From the NCBI RefSeq assembly GCF_000834055.1, contig NZ_JXSQ01000007.1, forward strand, positions 62,001 to 126,000: a stretch of 64,000 nt of DNA. Direction: 5' to 3'. Source of the stretch: Leucobacter komagatae (GTDB taxonomy: Bacteria; Actinomycetota; Actinomycetes; Actinomycetales; Microbacteriaceae). The translations under genes and the position numbers were made by a program. The notes under the pieces are model-generated. The model saw only the letters and a program-made list of their open reading frames with translations, searched no databases and had not been told where the DNA came from. Of this stretch, positions 18,125 through 25,716 are shown in pieces. Positions within the stretch are counted from its first letter, which is position 1. Every line of letters starts with the position of its first letter.

Positions 18125-18152
18125 AGACTACGTTGCGCAACACTCGTCGCAA
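18125..18152 (-). promoter_or_regulatory. Predicted promoter of the type VII-like operon
   Basis: In the minus direction TTGCGA (18152-18147) and TAGTCT (18130-18125) are 16 bases apart, about 90 bases before the WXG100 start. The spacer contains the perfect 10-base palindrome GTTGCGCAAC (18132-18141), a possible operator. Confidence 0.4.
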
Positions 18153-18196
18153 AGGACTATCCGAAAATGTGCACAACGTACTGTAGGTACGCAAAA

Positions 18197-18233
18197 CCGG
18201 CGGGCTCTGGAGAAAACCCCAAACGCCCGCCGG
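18197..18233 (-). terminator. Terminator of purM
   Basis: A 9-bp GC-rich stem (18197-18205 with 18225-18233) followed in the minus direction by TTTTGC, eleven bases after the purM stop codon. Confidence 0.65.
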
Positions 18234-18244
18234 CTGCGGAAATA

Positions 18245-19354
18245 CTAGCTCTTGTACGAACCAACGAGACGCACGGCCCCGCCGTCGACACCCTTCGCGC
18301 CCTGCTCGAAGCCGGCGAAGTCGCGGGCTGAGGTCGAAACGGTCCCAACGAGCCACGGGTCGAGGCCCTCGGCGGTGAGCGCGGTTGCAACGAGCTGCGC
18401 CTTGTCGGCTGCGACGACCGCGAACATGCCGACGCCGAGGTTCCATGCACCCTCAAGCGACTCGAGCGAGTGCCCACCGAGCTCGGCGAGGTGACGGAAG
18501 ACGGGAAGCGGCGACCAGGTCGAGCGATCCACTTCGATCCACGACCCAACCGGAAGCACGCGAGCGAGGTTCGCCGCAATGCCGCCGCCGGTGACGTGGC
18601 TGAGTGAGTGGATCGCACCGGCAGTCGCCGGGTCCTCAAGCACGCGCAGCAGTGGCGCCGTGTACAACGCGGTCGGGGTAAGGAGCGCCTCACCGTAGCT
18701 CGCGCCGAGTTCAGCGCTGTGCTGCTCGTAGCCAATGCCCTTGTCCGTGAGGATGTGGCGGACAAGCGAGAAGCCGTTCGAGTGGAGACCGGAGGCCGCC
18801 ATCGCGATGACCACGTCGCCGTCTTGCACGAGCCCCGAGTGCAGCATCTTGTCGGCCTCGACCACGCCGGTCGCCGCACCAGCAACGTCGTAGTCGTCGG
18901 GGCCGAGGAGGCCAGGGTGCTCTGCGGTCTCGCCACCGACGAGGGCCGTGCCCGTCGCCTCGCACGCCTCAGCGATGCCCCGGACGATGTCGGCAATGCG
19001 CTCGGGCACAACCTTGCCGCAGGCAATGTAGTCAGTCATGAACAGCGGCTTCGCACCGACAACGACGATGTCGTCCACGACCATCGCGACGAGATCCTGC
19101 CCGATGGTGTCGTGCTTGTCGATCGCCTGCGCGATCGCCACCTTCGTTCCGACACCGTCGGTCGACGAGGCAAGCAGGGGGCGCTTGTAGCCGAGGAGGG
19201 CCGACGCGTCGAACATGCCGGCGAAGCCACCGACACCGCCGAGCACCTCCGGCCCGTGCGTCCGCTGAACTGCCGACTTCATGAGTTCGACAGCGAGGTC
19301 TCCGGCGGCAGTGTCAACACCGGACTGGGCATAGATCGACGAGTTTTCGCTCAC
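18245..19354 (-). CDS. purM: Phosphoribosylformylglycinamidine cyclo-ligase (AIR synthetase)
   Basis: Fifth step of purine synthesis: ATP-dependent closure of FGAM to aminoimidazole ribotide. The sequence shows the PurM motifs SSTDGVGTKVAIA near residue 62, IGQDLVAMVVDDIVVVGAKP for nucleotide and metal binding, and the Gly-rich VGGETAEHPGLL. The length of 369 fits. The GTG start at 19354 has TAACCT exactly six bases upstream and no ribosome site, so it is probably leaderless. Divergent from purF, as expected for co-regulated purine genes. Confidence 0.96.
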   Translation of the reverse strand: MSENSSIYAQSGVDTAAGDLAVELMKSAVQRTHGPEVLGGVGGFAGMFDASALLGYKRPLLASSTDGVGTKVAIAQAIDKHDTIGQDLVAMVVDDIVVVGAKPLFMTDYIACGKVVPERIADIVRGIAEACEATGTALVGGETAEHPGLLGPDDYDVAGAATGVVEADKMLHSGLVQDGDVVIAMAASGLHSNGFSLVRHILTDKGIGYEQHSAELGASYGEALLTPTALYTAPLLRVLEDPATAGAIHSLSHVTGGGIAANLARVLPVGSWIEVDRSTWSPLPVFRHLAELGGHSLESLEGAWNLGVGMFAVVAADKAQLVATALTAEGLDPWLVGTVSTSARDFAGFEQGAKGVDGGAVRLVGSYKS

Positions 19355-19360
19355 CCCATA

Positions 19361-19366
19361 AGGTTA
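19361..19366 (-). promoter_or_regulatory. Predicted -10 element of purM (leaderless)
   Basis: TAACCT, six bases, then GTG 19354 in the minus direction. Confidence 0.5.
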
Positions 19367-19505
19367 CCCTGCCGCGGGAGGCCCAAACCGCACTCCCTTT
19401 CGCCACCCGGTTCGTTTCCTGATCGTTCACACGGGCCGAGGTGTGGGAAACTATTAGCTGCGTCATTTGGCGCAAACACCTTACTCAGTGGAGCGAACTC
19501 GCAAC

Positions 19506-20966
19506 ATGTGCGGCATCGTAGGCATTGTCTCGTCTGATCACGTCAACCAACAGATTTACGACAGCCTCTTGCTGTTGCAGCACCGCGGCCAGGATTCCAC
19601 CGGCATCGCGACGCTTGAAGGAGATCATTTTCACACGGTGAAGATGAAGGGGCAGGTCCGTGAGGGCTACCGCACCCGCGATATGCGCATGCTCATGGGC
19701 AACGTCGGCCTCGGCCACGTGCGCTACGCAACGAAGGGCGATGCGGCCCGCGAAGAGGAGGCGCAGCCGTTCTACGTTGGCGCGCCCTACGGCATCATCC
19801 TCGTGCACAACGGCAACCTCACGAACACCCGCGAGCTCACCGCAGAGCTGTACAACGTTGACCGCCGCCATCTGAACACCCACTCAGACACCGAGCTCCT
19901 GCTCAACGTCCTCGCGAACGAGTTGCAGTCGAGCATCTCGGGCCTCTCGCTTGATGCAGAGCAGGTCTTCGAGGCGGTCACGCGCCTGCACGAGCGCGTC
20001 GAGGGATCGTACGCCGCGATTGCCCTCATCGCGGGTTACGGTCTCGTCGCATTCCGCGACCCCAACGGTATTCGCCCGCTCGTCCTCGGTCACCGTCTCT
20101 CAGAGACCGGGCAAGACGAATGGGTCGTCGCGTCGGAGTCGCTCGTGCTCGAATCGGGCGGGTACCGGATCGTTCGCGACGTCGAGCCTGGCGAAACGAT
20201 CCTCATCTCCGCTGACGGCAACATGGTGTCGCGCAAGTGCACCCCGAACTCGCAGCTCGTGCCGTGCGCGTTCGAATACATCTATCTGGCCCGCCCCGAC
20301 TCGGTGCTCAGCGGCATCTCTGTCTACGACGCGCGCCTTCGGATGGGTGATGTTCTCGCCGAGCGGATCCGCGAGGAGCTGCCCGGCGTGAACATTGACG
20401 TTGTCATGCCCATCCCGGACTCCGGCCGCCCGAGCGCGATGCAGCTGGCCCGCAACCTTGGCATCGAATACCGTGAGGGCTTCTTCAAGAACCGCTACGT
20501 CGGCCGCACCTTCATCATGCCCGGACAGTCCGTGCGCAAGCGCAGCGTCCGCCAGAAGCTCAACGCGATGCACATCGAGTTCAAGGGCAAGGACGTGCTG
20601 CTCGTCGACGATTCGATCGTGCGCGGTACGACCTCGCGCGAGATCGTCGAGATGGCTCGCGCGGCCGGCGCACGCTCGGTGATCTTCGCGTCAGCCGCTC
20701 CGCCAGTGCTGTTCCCACATGTCTACGGCATCAACATGCCGTCGCGCGAGGAGCTCATCGCGCACGGGCGCACGCCGGCCGAGATCGCAGCTGAACTCGG
20801 AGCGGATCACCTCATTTACCAGACCGTCGAGGGCATGAACCGCGCGATCCTCGCGGGTCAGACCGAGGTCACAAAGCTCGAGGAGAGCTGCTTCACCGGC
20901 GAGTACATCGCGGGCAACATCGACGCCGAGTACCTCGCCTGGGTCGAAGCGACGCAGACGAGTTAG
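19506..20966 (+). CDS. purF: Amidophosphoribosyltransferase, E. coli-type
   Basis: Commits PRPP to purine synthesis, transferring amide nitrogen from glutamine. The protein begins MCGIVGIV, so Cys2 becomes the N-terminal nucleophile after Met removal. Glutaminase-domain signatures LLLQHRGQDSTGIAT, GLGHVRYATKGDA and HNGNLTN follow. The PRPP loop VLLVDDSIVRGTTSREI lies near residue 360. The four Cys ligands of the Fe-S cluster in the Bacillus-type enzyme are not all present: the PCFYGI region is HVYGIN, and the CGQCLACFTG region is ESCFTGEY. That makes it the cluster-free, E. coli-like class. A TTG at 19467 would give a 13-residue propeptide but is less likely. Confidence 0.94.
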   Translation: MCGIVGIVSSDHVNQQIYDSLLLLQHRGQDSTGIATLEGDHFHTVKMKGQVREGYRTRDMRMLMGNVGLGHVRYATKGDAAREEEAQPFYVGAPYGIILVHNGNLTNTRELTAELYNVDRRHLNTHSDTELLLNVLANELQSSISGLSLDAEQVFEAVTRLHERVEGSYAAIALIAGYGLVAFRDPNGIRPLVLGHRLSETGQDEWVVASESLVLESGGYRIVRDVEPGETILISADGNMVSRKCTPNSQLVPCAFEYIYLARPDSVLSGISVYDARLRMGDVLAERIREELPGVNIDVVMPIPDSGRPSAMQLARNLGIEYREGFFKNRYVGRTFIMPGQSVRKRSVRQKLNAMHIEFKGKDVLLVDDSIVRGTTSREIVEMARAAGARSVIFASAAPPVLFPHVYGINMPSREELIAHGRTPAEIAAELGADHLIYQTVEGMNRAILAGQTEVTKLEESCFTGEYIAGNIDAEYLAWVEATQTS

Positions 20967-21005
20967 CAGGCCGGGGTGGCCGAGCCACCCCAAGCCCCTG
21001 CACTC

Positions 21006-21046
21006 AACAACGCCGCCGTGTTCGCAATGAACACGGCGGCGTTGTT
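21006..21046 (+). terminator. Terminator of purF
   Basis: An 18-bp perfect stem (21006-21023 with 21029-21046), 5-base loop, followed by TGTG. It begins 40 bases after the purF stop. A smaller GC hairpin (GGGGTGG...CCACCCC) lies just before it. Confidence 0.7.
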
Positions 21047-21105
21047 TGTGAGAGCGATTCGCGGCGGGCTAAGCAGGTTCAGCTCAGAACCCGTCGCGGG
21101 CGATG

Positions 21106-21309
21106 CTACTCAGACTTCTTCGGAGCCTCTGGCTCCTCAGTCTTGTCTGCGGTGCCTGTCTTGTCGTCCTCCGAGCGAATTTCCTTCTTCAGGATCTTCA
21201 TGGACTGACCCAGGCTCTTCGCGAGCGCGGGAAGCTTCGGTGCACCAAACAAGAGCAGCACAATAAACACAATGACGATAAGGGTGGGACCACCCAAGTT
21301 GCCTGGCAT
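21106..21309 (-). CDS. tatA: TatA/E-type twin-arginine translocase subunit (copy 1)
   Basis: Pore-forming component of the Tat pathway for folded proteins. It has 67 residues: one N-terminal membrane helix (LIVIVFIVLLLFGAPKLP, about residues 10-27) with the characteristic FGAPKLPALAKSLGQSMK hinge and amphipathic helix, then a short charged Glu/Lys tail. A near-identical paralogue lies 119 bases upstream on the same strand. tatC is not in the window. Confidence 0.92.
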   Translation of the reverse strand: MPGNLGGPTLIVIVFIVLLLFGAPKLPALAKSLGQSMKILKKEIRSEDDKTGTADKTEEPEAPKKSE

Positions 21310-21428
21310 AAGTTACGTACTCCCTCGCTGTTCAACGCTTCCATCAAAACTACCGCAGTTCGGGCAGGGCCGCGCGGAGATTCCTGAGAGCGCACGCAGG
21401 TCCGCCAAGTTTCGGCGGACGCCAGAGG

Positions 21429-21641
21429 CTAGTTCGCGCCCCCAGCATCGCCCGGCTTCGAGGGCTCGGCTGCGACAGGCTCGCGGGCTGGCTGATCGTC
21501 GTCTGCGCGAACCTCATTCTTGAGGATCTTCATCGACTGTCCGAGGCTCTTTGCGAGCATAGGAAGCTTCGGTGCACCAAACAGCAGCACAACGAGGAAT
21601 ACGAGAACGATCAGATGCGGTCCGGTCAGTCCTTGCCCCAT
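21429..21641 (-). CDS. tatA: TatA/E-type twin-arginine translocase subunit (copy 2)
   Basis: A 70-residue TatA-like protein with the same core as copy 1 (VVLLFGAPKLPMLAKSLGQS then MKILKNEVRADDD) and a Pro/Ala/Glu-rich tail. AAAGGGG lies seven bases before the ATG. The two copies differ mainly in the periplasmic N-terminus and the tail, so they may be an ancient tandem duplication giving TatA and TatE/B-like partners. Confidence 0.92.
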   Translation of the reverse strand: MGQGLTGPHLIVLVFLVVLLFGAPKLPMLAKSLGQSMKILKNEVRADDDQPAREPVAAEPSKPGDAGGAN

Positions 21642-21694
21642 GGCGAGCCCCTTTCATATAAGAACTCGCTGATTATTGCATAGCTTGCTGCGGG

Positions 21695-22099
21695 TCAGTT
21701 GCGCCCGGGCTCAGCTTGCGGGTCGGCCTGTTCGTTGTCCTCTGCCGACTCGTTGACGGCCCCGTCGGCGACCGCTGCGGCAACGTCAAGCTCGTCGGGC
21801 GCTTCGATGCCCTCTCCGACGACCGTGAAGTGCTCGATGACGGCAGTGCCGCGGTTACGCTTGGCAATCGCCGAGAGCGTCAGGGCGAGCACGCCACCTA
21901 TGGCGAGCCCAGCGACGCCACCGATGAGCAGCATAAAACCGGCGATCTGGCCCATTGTGTAGAGCGCCCCCTCGGGCACAGGAAACAGCGTAGTCAGGAG
22001 GGCGCCGACAATGGCGCCAGCGATCGCACCGACGATGAGCAGTCGCCCGATCCGAACGGATCGCTGAAGCTCGACGGTCTGCTGAATTTCGCTTGACAT
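21695..22099 (-). CDS. Small membrane protein of unknown function
   Basis: A 134-residue protein with two clear membrane helices: about residues 20-40 (LLIVGAIAGAIVGALLTTLF) and 48-75 (the Gly-rich IAGFMLLIGGVAGLAIGGVL region). An acidic cytoplasmic or exposed tail rich in Glu, Asp and Ala follows. No catalytic motif is seen. The same strand and spacing (53 bases) relative to the TatA copy may mean co-transcription. GAGAAT lies six bases before the ATG at 22099, a weaker version of the leaderless -10 pattern seen at other genes here. Confidence 0.65.
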   Translation of the reverse strand: MSSEIQQTVELQRSVRIGRLLIVGAIAGAIVGALLTTLFPVPEGALYTMGQIAGFMLLIGGVAGLAIGGVLALTLSAIAKRNRGTAVIEHFTVVGEGIEAPDELDVAAAVADGAVNESAEDNEQADPQAEPGRN

Positions 22100-22203
22100 A
22101 CGCCTATTCTCTCAGGTTTCGTTTGTGTGTTTCGTCGCAGTTGGGTTTTGTGCCAAGTTGCGACGCGCAACGCGGCAAGCAGGTGACCGCGGCAGGACCC
22201 CGG

Positions 22204-22569
22204 TCAGGAGGCCCGGCGGATCACCGGGAGCAGACCATCAAGGTTTGCGCGGGAACCGGAGGCGAACACCTTGGCGCCCGCCTTGGCTTCTTCCCAGCTC
22301 AGCCTGCCGGTCGCGATACCGATCCACGTTTCCGCGTCGGTTTCGATGACATTCGGCGGCGTACCTCTGGTGTGGGTGAGCCCGCCGACGCACTGAACAG
22401 CCCCGAACGGCGGTACGCGCACCTCAACCGATTTTCCAGGCGCGAGCTCGGCAAGTTCCTCGAGCAGGAAGCGCACCGCCGTCGCTGTGTCGGTTCGCTG
22501 GGTGCTTCCTGCCTCGACTGCGGCGAGCGCCGAAAGACCGTCTGTCGCTGAGATCCTGCGTCTGGCCAT
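22204..22569 (-). CDS. Sterol carrier family (SCP2-like) protein
   Basis: A 121-residue protein of the actinobacterial SCP family commonly found beside purF or purD. Recognisable segments are SVEVRVPPFGAVQCVGG and NVIETDAETWIGIATGRLSW, the latter typical of SCP2 ligand-binding domains (ETD...WIGLATG). The family is predicted to bind a hydrophobic ligand, and its role is unknown. Divergent from purD with only 22 bases between start codons. TAGTCT lies six bases before the ATG. Confidence 0.85.
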   Translation of the reverse strand: MARRRISATDGLSALAAVEAGSTQRTDTATAVRFLLEELAELAPGKSVEVRVPPFGAVQCVGGLTHTRGTPPNVIETDAETWIGIATGRLSWEEAKAGAKVFASGSRANLDGLLPVIRRAS

Positions 22570-22575
22570 CAGCCC

Positions 22576-22585
22576 AGACTATCCT
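22576..22585. promoter_or_regulatory. Overlapping divergent -10 elements of the SCP gene and purD
   Basis: On the minus strand TAGTCT (22581-22576) lies six bases before ATG 22569. On the plus strand TATCCT (22580-22585) lies six bases before GTG 22592. The two hexamers share two base pairs. Both genes lack ribosome sites, so both messages are probably leaderless and their promoters mutually exclusive. Confidence 0.5.
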
Positions 22586-22591
22586 TGAGAT

Positions 22592-23854
22592 GTGAAGATT
22601 CTCGTCTTGGGGCCGGGTGCCCGCGAACACGCCATCGTTCTTTCCCTTCTCTCCGAGGACGCGGGGCACAGCATTGTGTGCGCGCCAGGAAACGCGGGCA
22701 TCGCGGCGAGCGGTGTTGAAACGGTGGATCTCGCGTTCACCGACCCCACCGCCGTGACGAAGTACGTCTCGGACCGTGGCTTCGATCTCGTGATCATCGG
22801 GCCGGAGGCGCCGCTTGTCGCTGGCGTCGCGGATCCGCTCCGCGCGGGCGGCGTGCCCGTCTTCGGCCCGAACGCCGACGCGGCGCAGCTCGAGGGGTCG
22901 AAGGCGTTTGCGAAGCGCATCATGGATGAGGCTGGCGTGCCGACAGGCCGCGCGGCCAAGGTTACTGACGCGGCCTCGGCCGGAGCCGTACTCGACGACT
23001 TCGGCGCCCCCTACGTTGTGAAGGCTGATGGGCTCGCAGCTGGCAAGGGCGTACTGGTGACAGAGGATCGCGACGCGGCTATCGCGCACGTCGCCACGTG
23101 GGCCCCGCACGGCGAGGTGCTCGTCGAGGAATTTCTCGACGGGCAAGAGGTGTCCCTGTTTTTCTTCGCAGACGGACGCGACGTTGTTCCGCTGACTCCC
23201 GCGCAGGACTACAAGCGAATCTTCGACGGCGACCAGGGGCCGAACACCGGCGGCATGGGCGCTTACTCTCCCCTGCCCTGGCTGCCAGGCGGCACCGAGG
23301 CCTTTGTTGAGGAAATCAAGCAGACAGTCGCTATCCCGACCGTGCGCCAGCTCGCGGACGAGGGCACCCCGTTCATCGGACTGCTCTACTGCGGCCTCAT
23401 CGTCACCCCGAAGGGCGTGCGTGTCATCGAGTTCAACGCCCGCTTTGGCGACCCCGAGACGCAGGTGGTGCTCGCCCGCCTCGAGTCCCCGCTGAGCGCG
23501 TACCTGCTCGCCGCCGCGCAGGGCGAGCTCGCTTCGCTCCCCGAGCCCACGTTCTCCGACGAGCCCGCAATGATCGTGGTACTCGCTAGCGAGGGCTACC
23601 CGGGAGACACGACTACCGGGCGCGAGATCACCGGCCTCGACGCTGCGGCCGCAGTCACCGGAGTGCATCTCGTACACGCGGCAACGGCGCGCACGGAGAA
23701 CGGTGGGTGGATCGCGACCGGCGGGCGCGTGCTCGGTGTCGTGTCGCGCGGTCAAAACTTCGCGGAGGCGCGCGGGCGGGCCTACTCAGCCATGAACGAG
23801 ATTGATCTCGAGGGCGGCCAGTTCCGCTCGGACATCGCCGAGCGGGTCGCCTAG
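22592..23854 (+). CDS. purD: Phosphoribosylamine-glycine ligase (GARS)
   Basis: Second step of purine synthesis, joining glycine to phosphoribosylamine with ATP (ATP-grasp enzyme). Signatures are the N-terminal [34 protein letters not shown] in the ATP-grasp domain, and the purD hallmark [20 protein letters not shown] with [10 protein letters not shown]. The length of 420 is standard. Starts at GTG 22592, apparently leaderless. Convergent with the SRPBCC gene, with a shared hairpin in between. Confidence 0.96.
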   Translation: MKILVLGPGAREHAIVLSLLSEDAGHSIVCAPGNAGIAASGVETVDLAFTDPTAVTKYVSDRGFDLVIIGPEAPLVAGVADPLRAGGVPVFGPNADAAQLEGSKAFAKRIMDEAGVPTGRAAKVTDAASAGAVLDDFGAPYVVKADGLAAGKGVLVTEDRDAAIAHVATWAPHGEVLVEEFLDGQEVSLFFFADGRDVVPLTPAQDYKRIFDGDQGPNTGGMGAYSPLPWLPGGTEAFVEEIKQTVAIPTVRQLADEGTPFIGLLYCGLIVTPKGVRVIEFNARFGDPETQVVLARLESPLSAYLLAAAQGELASLPEPTFSDEPAMIVVLASEGYPGDTTTGREITGLDAAAAVTGVHLVHAATARTENGGWIATGGRVLGVVSRGQNFAEARGRAYSAMNEIDLEGGQFRSDIAERVA

Positions 23855-23855
23855 C

Positions 23856-23892
23856 CGCACACCCACGCCGCTATTCGGAGCGTGGGTGTGCG
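23856..23892. terminator. Bidirectional hairpin between purD and the SRPBCC gene
   Basis: A 13-bp perfect stem (23856-23868 with 23880-23892) and an 11-base loop, between or overlapping the two convergent stop codons. Confidence 0.6.
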
Positions 23893-24668
23893 TCGCCCCG
23901 GATGATGCTGTCAAAGTCGGGCTCGGCGGCTGACTCGACTTCTGGCTCGGGCTCTGACTCGGGCTCGGCGCCTGCAGTCTCAACTTCGGGCTCGGGCTCA
24001 GCGTCTGCAGTCTCGACTTCGGGCTCAGGCTCAGGCTCAGCGTCTGCAGTCTCGACTTCAGGCTCAGGCTCAGCGTCTGCAGTCTCGACTTCAGGCTCGG
24101 ACTCAGGCTCAGGCTCAGGCTCAGGCTCAACCTCAGCCTCAGCCTCAGCCTCAGCCTCAGCCTCAGGCTCAGGCTCAGCTGCAGCCGGTACAGTCGCTGC
24201 CTCGCTCGCCGCGGCGACGCTGGCAGGCTCAGCCTCCGCCAGCACATCCCTGAGCGAGGTGAGCAACTCGATCCAGCTCTGCTGCGCGTCTGCCGAACGC
24301 TCGGGAGCGTCCGCAAACAACCCAAAGCCGGTCTCCGTGACCATCACATCGGTCTCGTCGCCCTGTGAGCGGAGTGTGATGAGCACCGCCGTCTCGTGCG
24401 CATCGTTTCCGTCTCGCCAACGAAAGCCCAGCGCGTGACCTTCGATGAACACGTCGATCACGCCGACAGCGTTACGACTCGCCGCGTCTGGCCCGTCCCC
24501 ATCTGTCCAGCGCTCGGACACCGCGCCACCGAACTCAGCGGCAAGCTCGGCGTCCGGCCACCACAGATGCAGCTTCTCGACCTCTGCGAAATACCGCCAT
24601 GCAGTTTCGCGCGCTGCCTTCGCGCGCATCCGCGCAATCACTGGTGCAACGGCCGCCATGTCACTCAC
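23871..24668 (-). CDS. SRPBCC/AHSA1-like protein with long acidic repeat tail
   Basis: The first ~150 residues fit the START/SRPBCC fold used for ligand binding: [41 protein letters not shown] and a final helix [15 protein letters not shown]. The last ~100 residues are a low-complexity tail of Glu/Pro/Ala, with (EA)n and (EP)n runs and four copies of a [11 protein letters not shown]-type unit. The ribosome site GGAGGG precedes the ATG. Base use in the tail is dominated by GGCTCA-like hexamers, prone to slippage. It could be a regulator or ligand carrier; the tail may bind basic partners. Function unknown. Confidence 0.75.
   Translation of the reverse strand: MSDMAAVAPVIARMRAKAARETAWRYFAEVEKLHLWWPDAELAAEFGGAVSERWTDGDGPDAASRNAVGVIDVFIEGHALGFRWRDGNDAHETAVLITLRSQGDETDVMVTETGFGLFADAPERSADAQQSWIELLTSLRDVLAEAEPASVAAASEAATVPAAAEPEPEAEAEAEAEAEVEPEPEPEPESEPEVETADAEPEPEVETADAEPEPEPEVETADAEPEPEVETAGAEPESEPEPEVESAAEPDFDSIIRGDAHPRSE
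23920..24180. repeat. Hexanucleotide-rich low-complexity repeat in the SRPBCC gene
   Basis: Runs of GGCTCA/GGCTCT/GCCTCA hexamers plus four ~33-base units (TCTGCAGTCTCGACTTC-type) encode the acidic tail. All repeats are multiples of three, so length change would keep the frame. Confidence 0.8.
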
Positions 24669-24765
24669 CCTCCCGCTGTATGTGCCCTCATCTTATTCTG
24701 CGCAGCAGACAAGCGGCACGCCTCCAGATGTGTCGGCCACGGCCGCGGGGTGGGAGAATGGAGCG

Positions 24766-25692
24766 GTGAACGCTCTCCCCGCTCCCCTCGCGCTGCCAGG
24801 CTGGTCCCACACCTACTCTGGAAAGGTACGTGACCTGTACGTACCCGAAGGGGTAGCCGCCGAGACATCCCCATACCTGTTGGTGGTCGCGAGCAACCGT
24901 GTGAGCGCGTTCGATTTCGTGCTTGAACCGCCAATCCCTGGCAAGGGCGCACTGCTCACTGCGCTGTCGAACTGGTGGTTCTCGCGGATCCCGATGCCGA
25001 ATCATCTCGCCGTGGGAGACGCCGCACCCACTCTCCCCGACGCGGTCGCGGATCGAGCCGTCGTGTCACGACGGCTCGACATGTACCCGATTGAGTGCGT
25101 CGTTCGCGGAGCACTCACCGGTTCCGGGTTCATCGAATACCAGCAAACTGGCGCCGTGTGCGGCATCACGCTTCCCGAGGGGCTGTCAGACGGCGACCTG
25201 CTCGATGAACCGATCTACACCCCCGCGTATAAGGCCCCGTTCGGAGAGCACGACGAGAACATCACGTTCGAACGATCCGCCGAGCTCGTTGGCGCCGATA
25301 TCGCAGAGGCGCTCCGCTCAGCCTCGCTGGAGATCTTCACCGCGGCGCGGGAGCTCGCGGCCGAAAGCGAAGTCGTGCTGGCCGACACGAAGTTTGAGTT
25401 TGGCAAAGACCCGGTCACCGGGGAGCTCGTGCTCGCCGACGAGGTCCTCACCAGCGACTCATCGCGCTACTGGGACGCGGCGACGTACTTCGATGAGGCG
25501 CTGAGCGGTTCAGAGCGGCTCGCGTCGTTCGACAAGCAGATCGTGCGTAACTGGCTGTCAGCAAACTGGGACAAGCAGGGTGAGCCTCCCGTCCTCCCGG
25601 ACACGATCGTCGCGCAGACCTACGCGCGCTACCTCGACCTCTACGTGCGGCTCACGGGCACGCAGCCGCCGGCCACCACAGCAACGCCCTAG
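24766..25692 (+). CDS. purC: SAICAR synthetase
   Basis: Adds aspartate to CAIR in purine synthesis. I start at GTG 24766, giving 308 residues, because it has GGGAG about nine bases upstream and the conserved N-terminus LPGWSHTYSGKVRDLYVP follows. The open frame extends much further upstream but that part is antisense to the SRPBCC gene. Family motifs are VASNRVSAFDFV, YPIECVVRGALTGSGFIEY, and the active-site IYTPAYKAPFGEHDENITF. LADTKFEFG lies near residue 205. The length is typical of the larger bacterial/fungal-type enzyme. Confidence 0.95.
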   Translation: MNALPAPLALPGWSHTYSGKVRDLYVPEGVAAETSPYLLVVASNRVSAFDFVLEPPIPGKGALLTALSNWWFSRIPMPNHLAVGDAAPTLPDAVADRAVVSRRLDMYPIECVVRGALTGSGFIEYQQTGAVCGITLPEGLSDGDLLDEPIYTPAYKAPFGEHDENITFERSAELVGADIAEALRSASLEIFTAARELAAESEVVLADTKFEFGKDPVTGELVLADEVLTSDSSRYWDAATYFDEALSGSERLASFDKQIVRNWLSANWDKQGEPPVLPDTIVAQTYARYLDLYVRLTGTQPPATTATP

Positions 25693-25716
25693 CGCTTCTG
25701 GGCGGCTCAAGTCCGC

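Noticed and set aside
19467-19505. TTG start giving PurF a 13-residue propeptide
   Set aside because: Possible, since Bacillus-type enzymes have propeptides, but this enzyme is of the E. coli class in which Met-Cys is the natural start. A weak GGAG precedes ATG 19506.
22424-23755. Open frame antisense to purD (443 codons)
   Set aside because: purD motifs are complete on the plus strand, and the antisense product has no family features.
24445-24765. Longer N-terminus for PurC
   Set aside because: The extension is antisense to the SRPBCC gene, and the conserved PurC N-terminus begins right after GTG 24766, which has GGGAG upstream.
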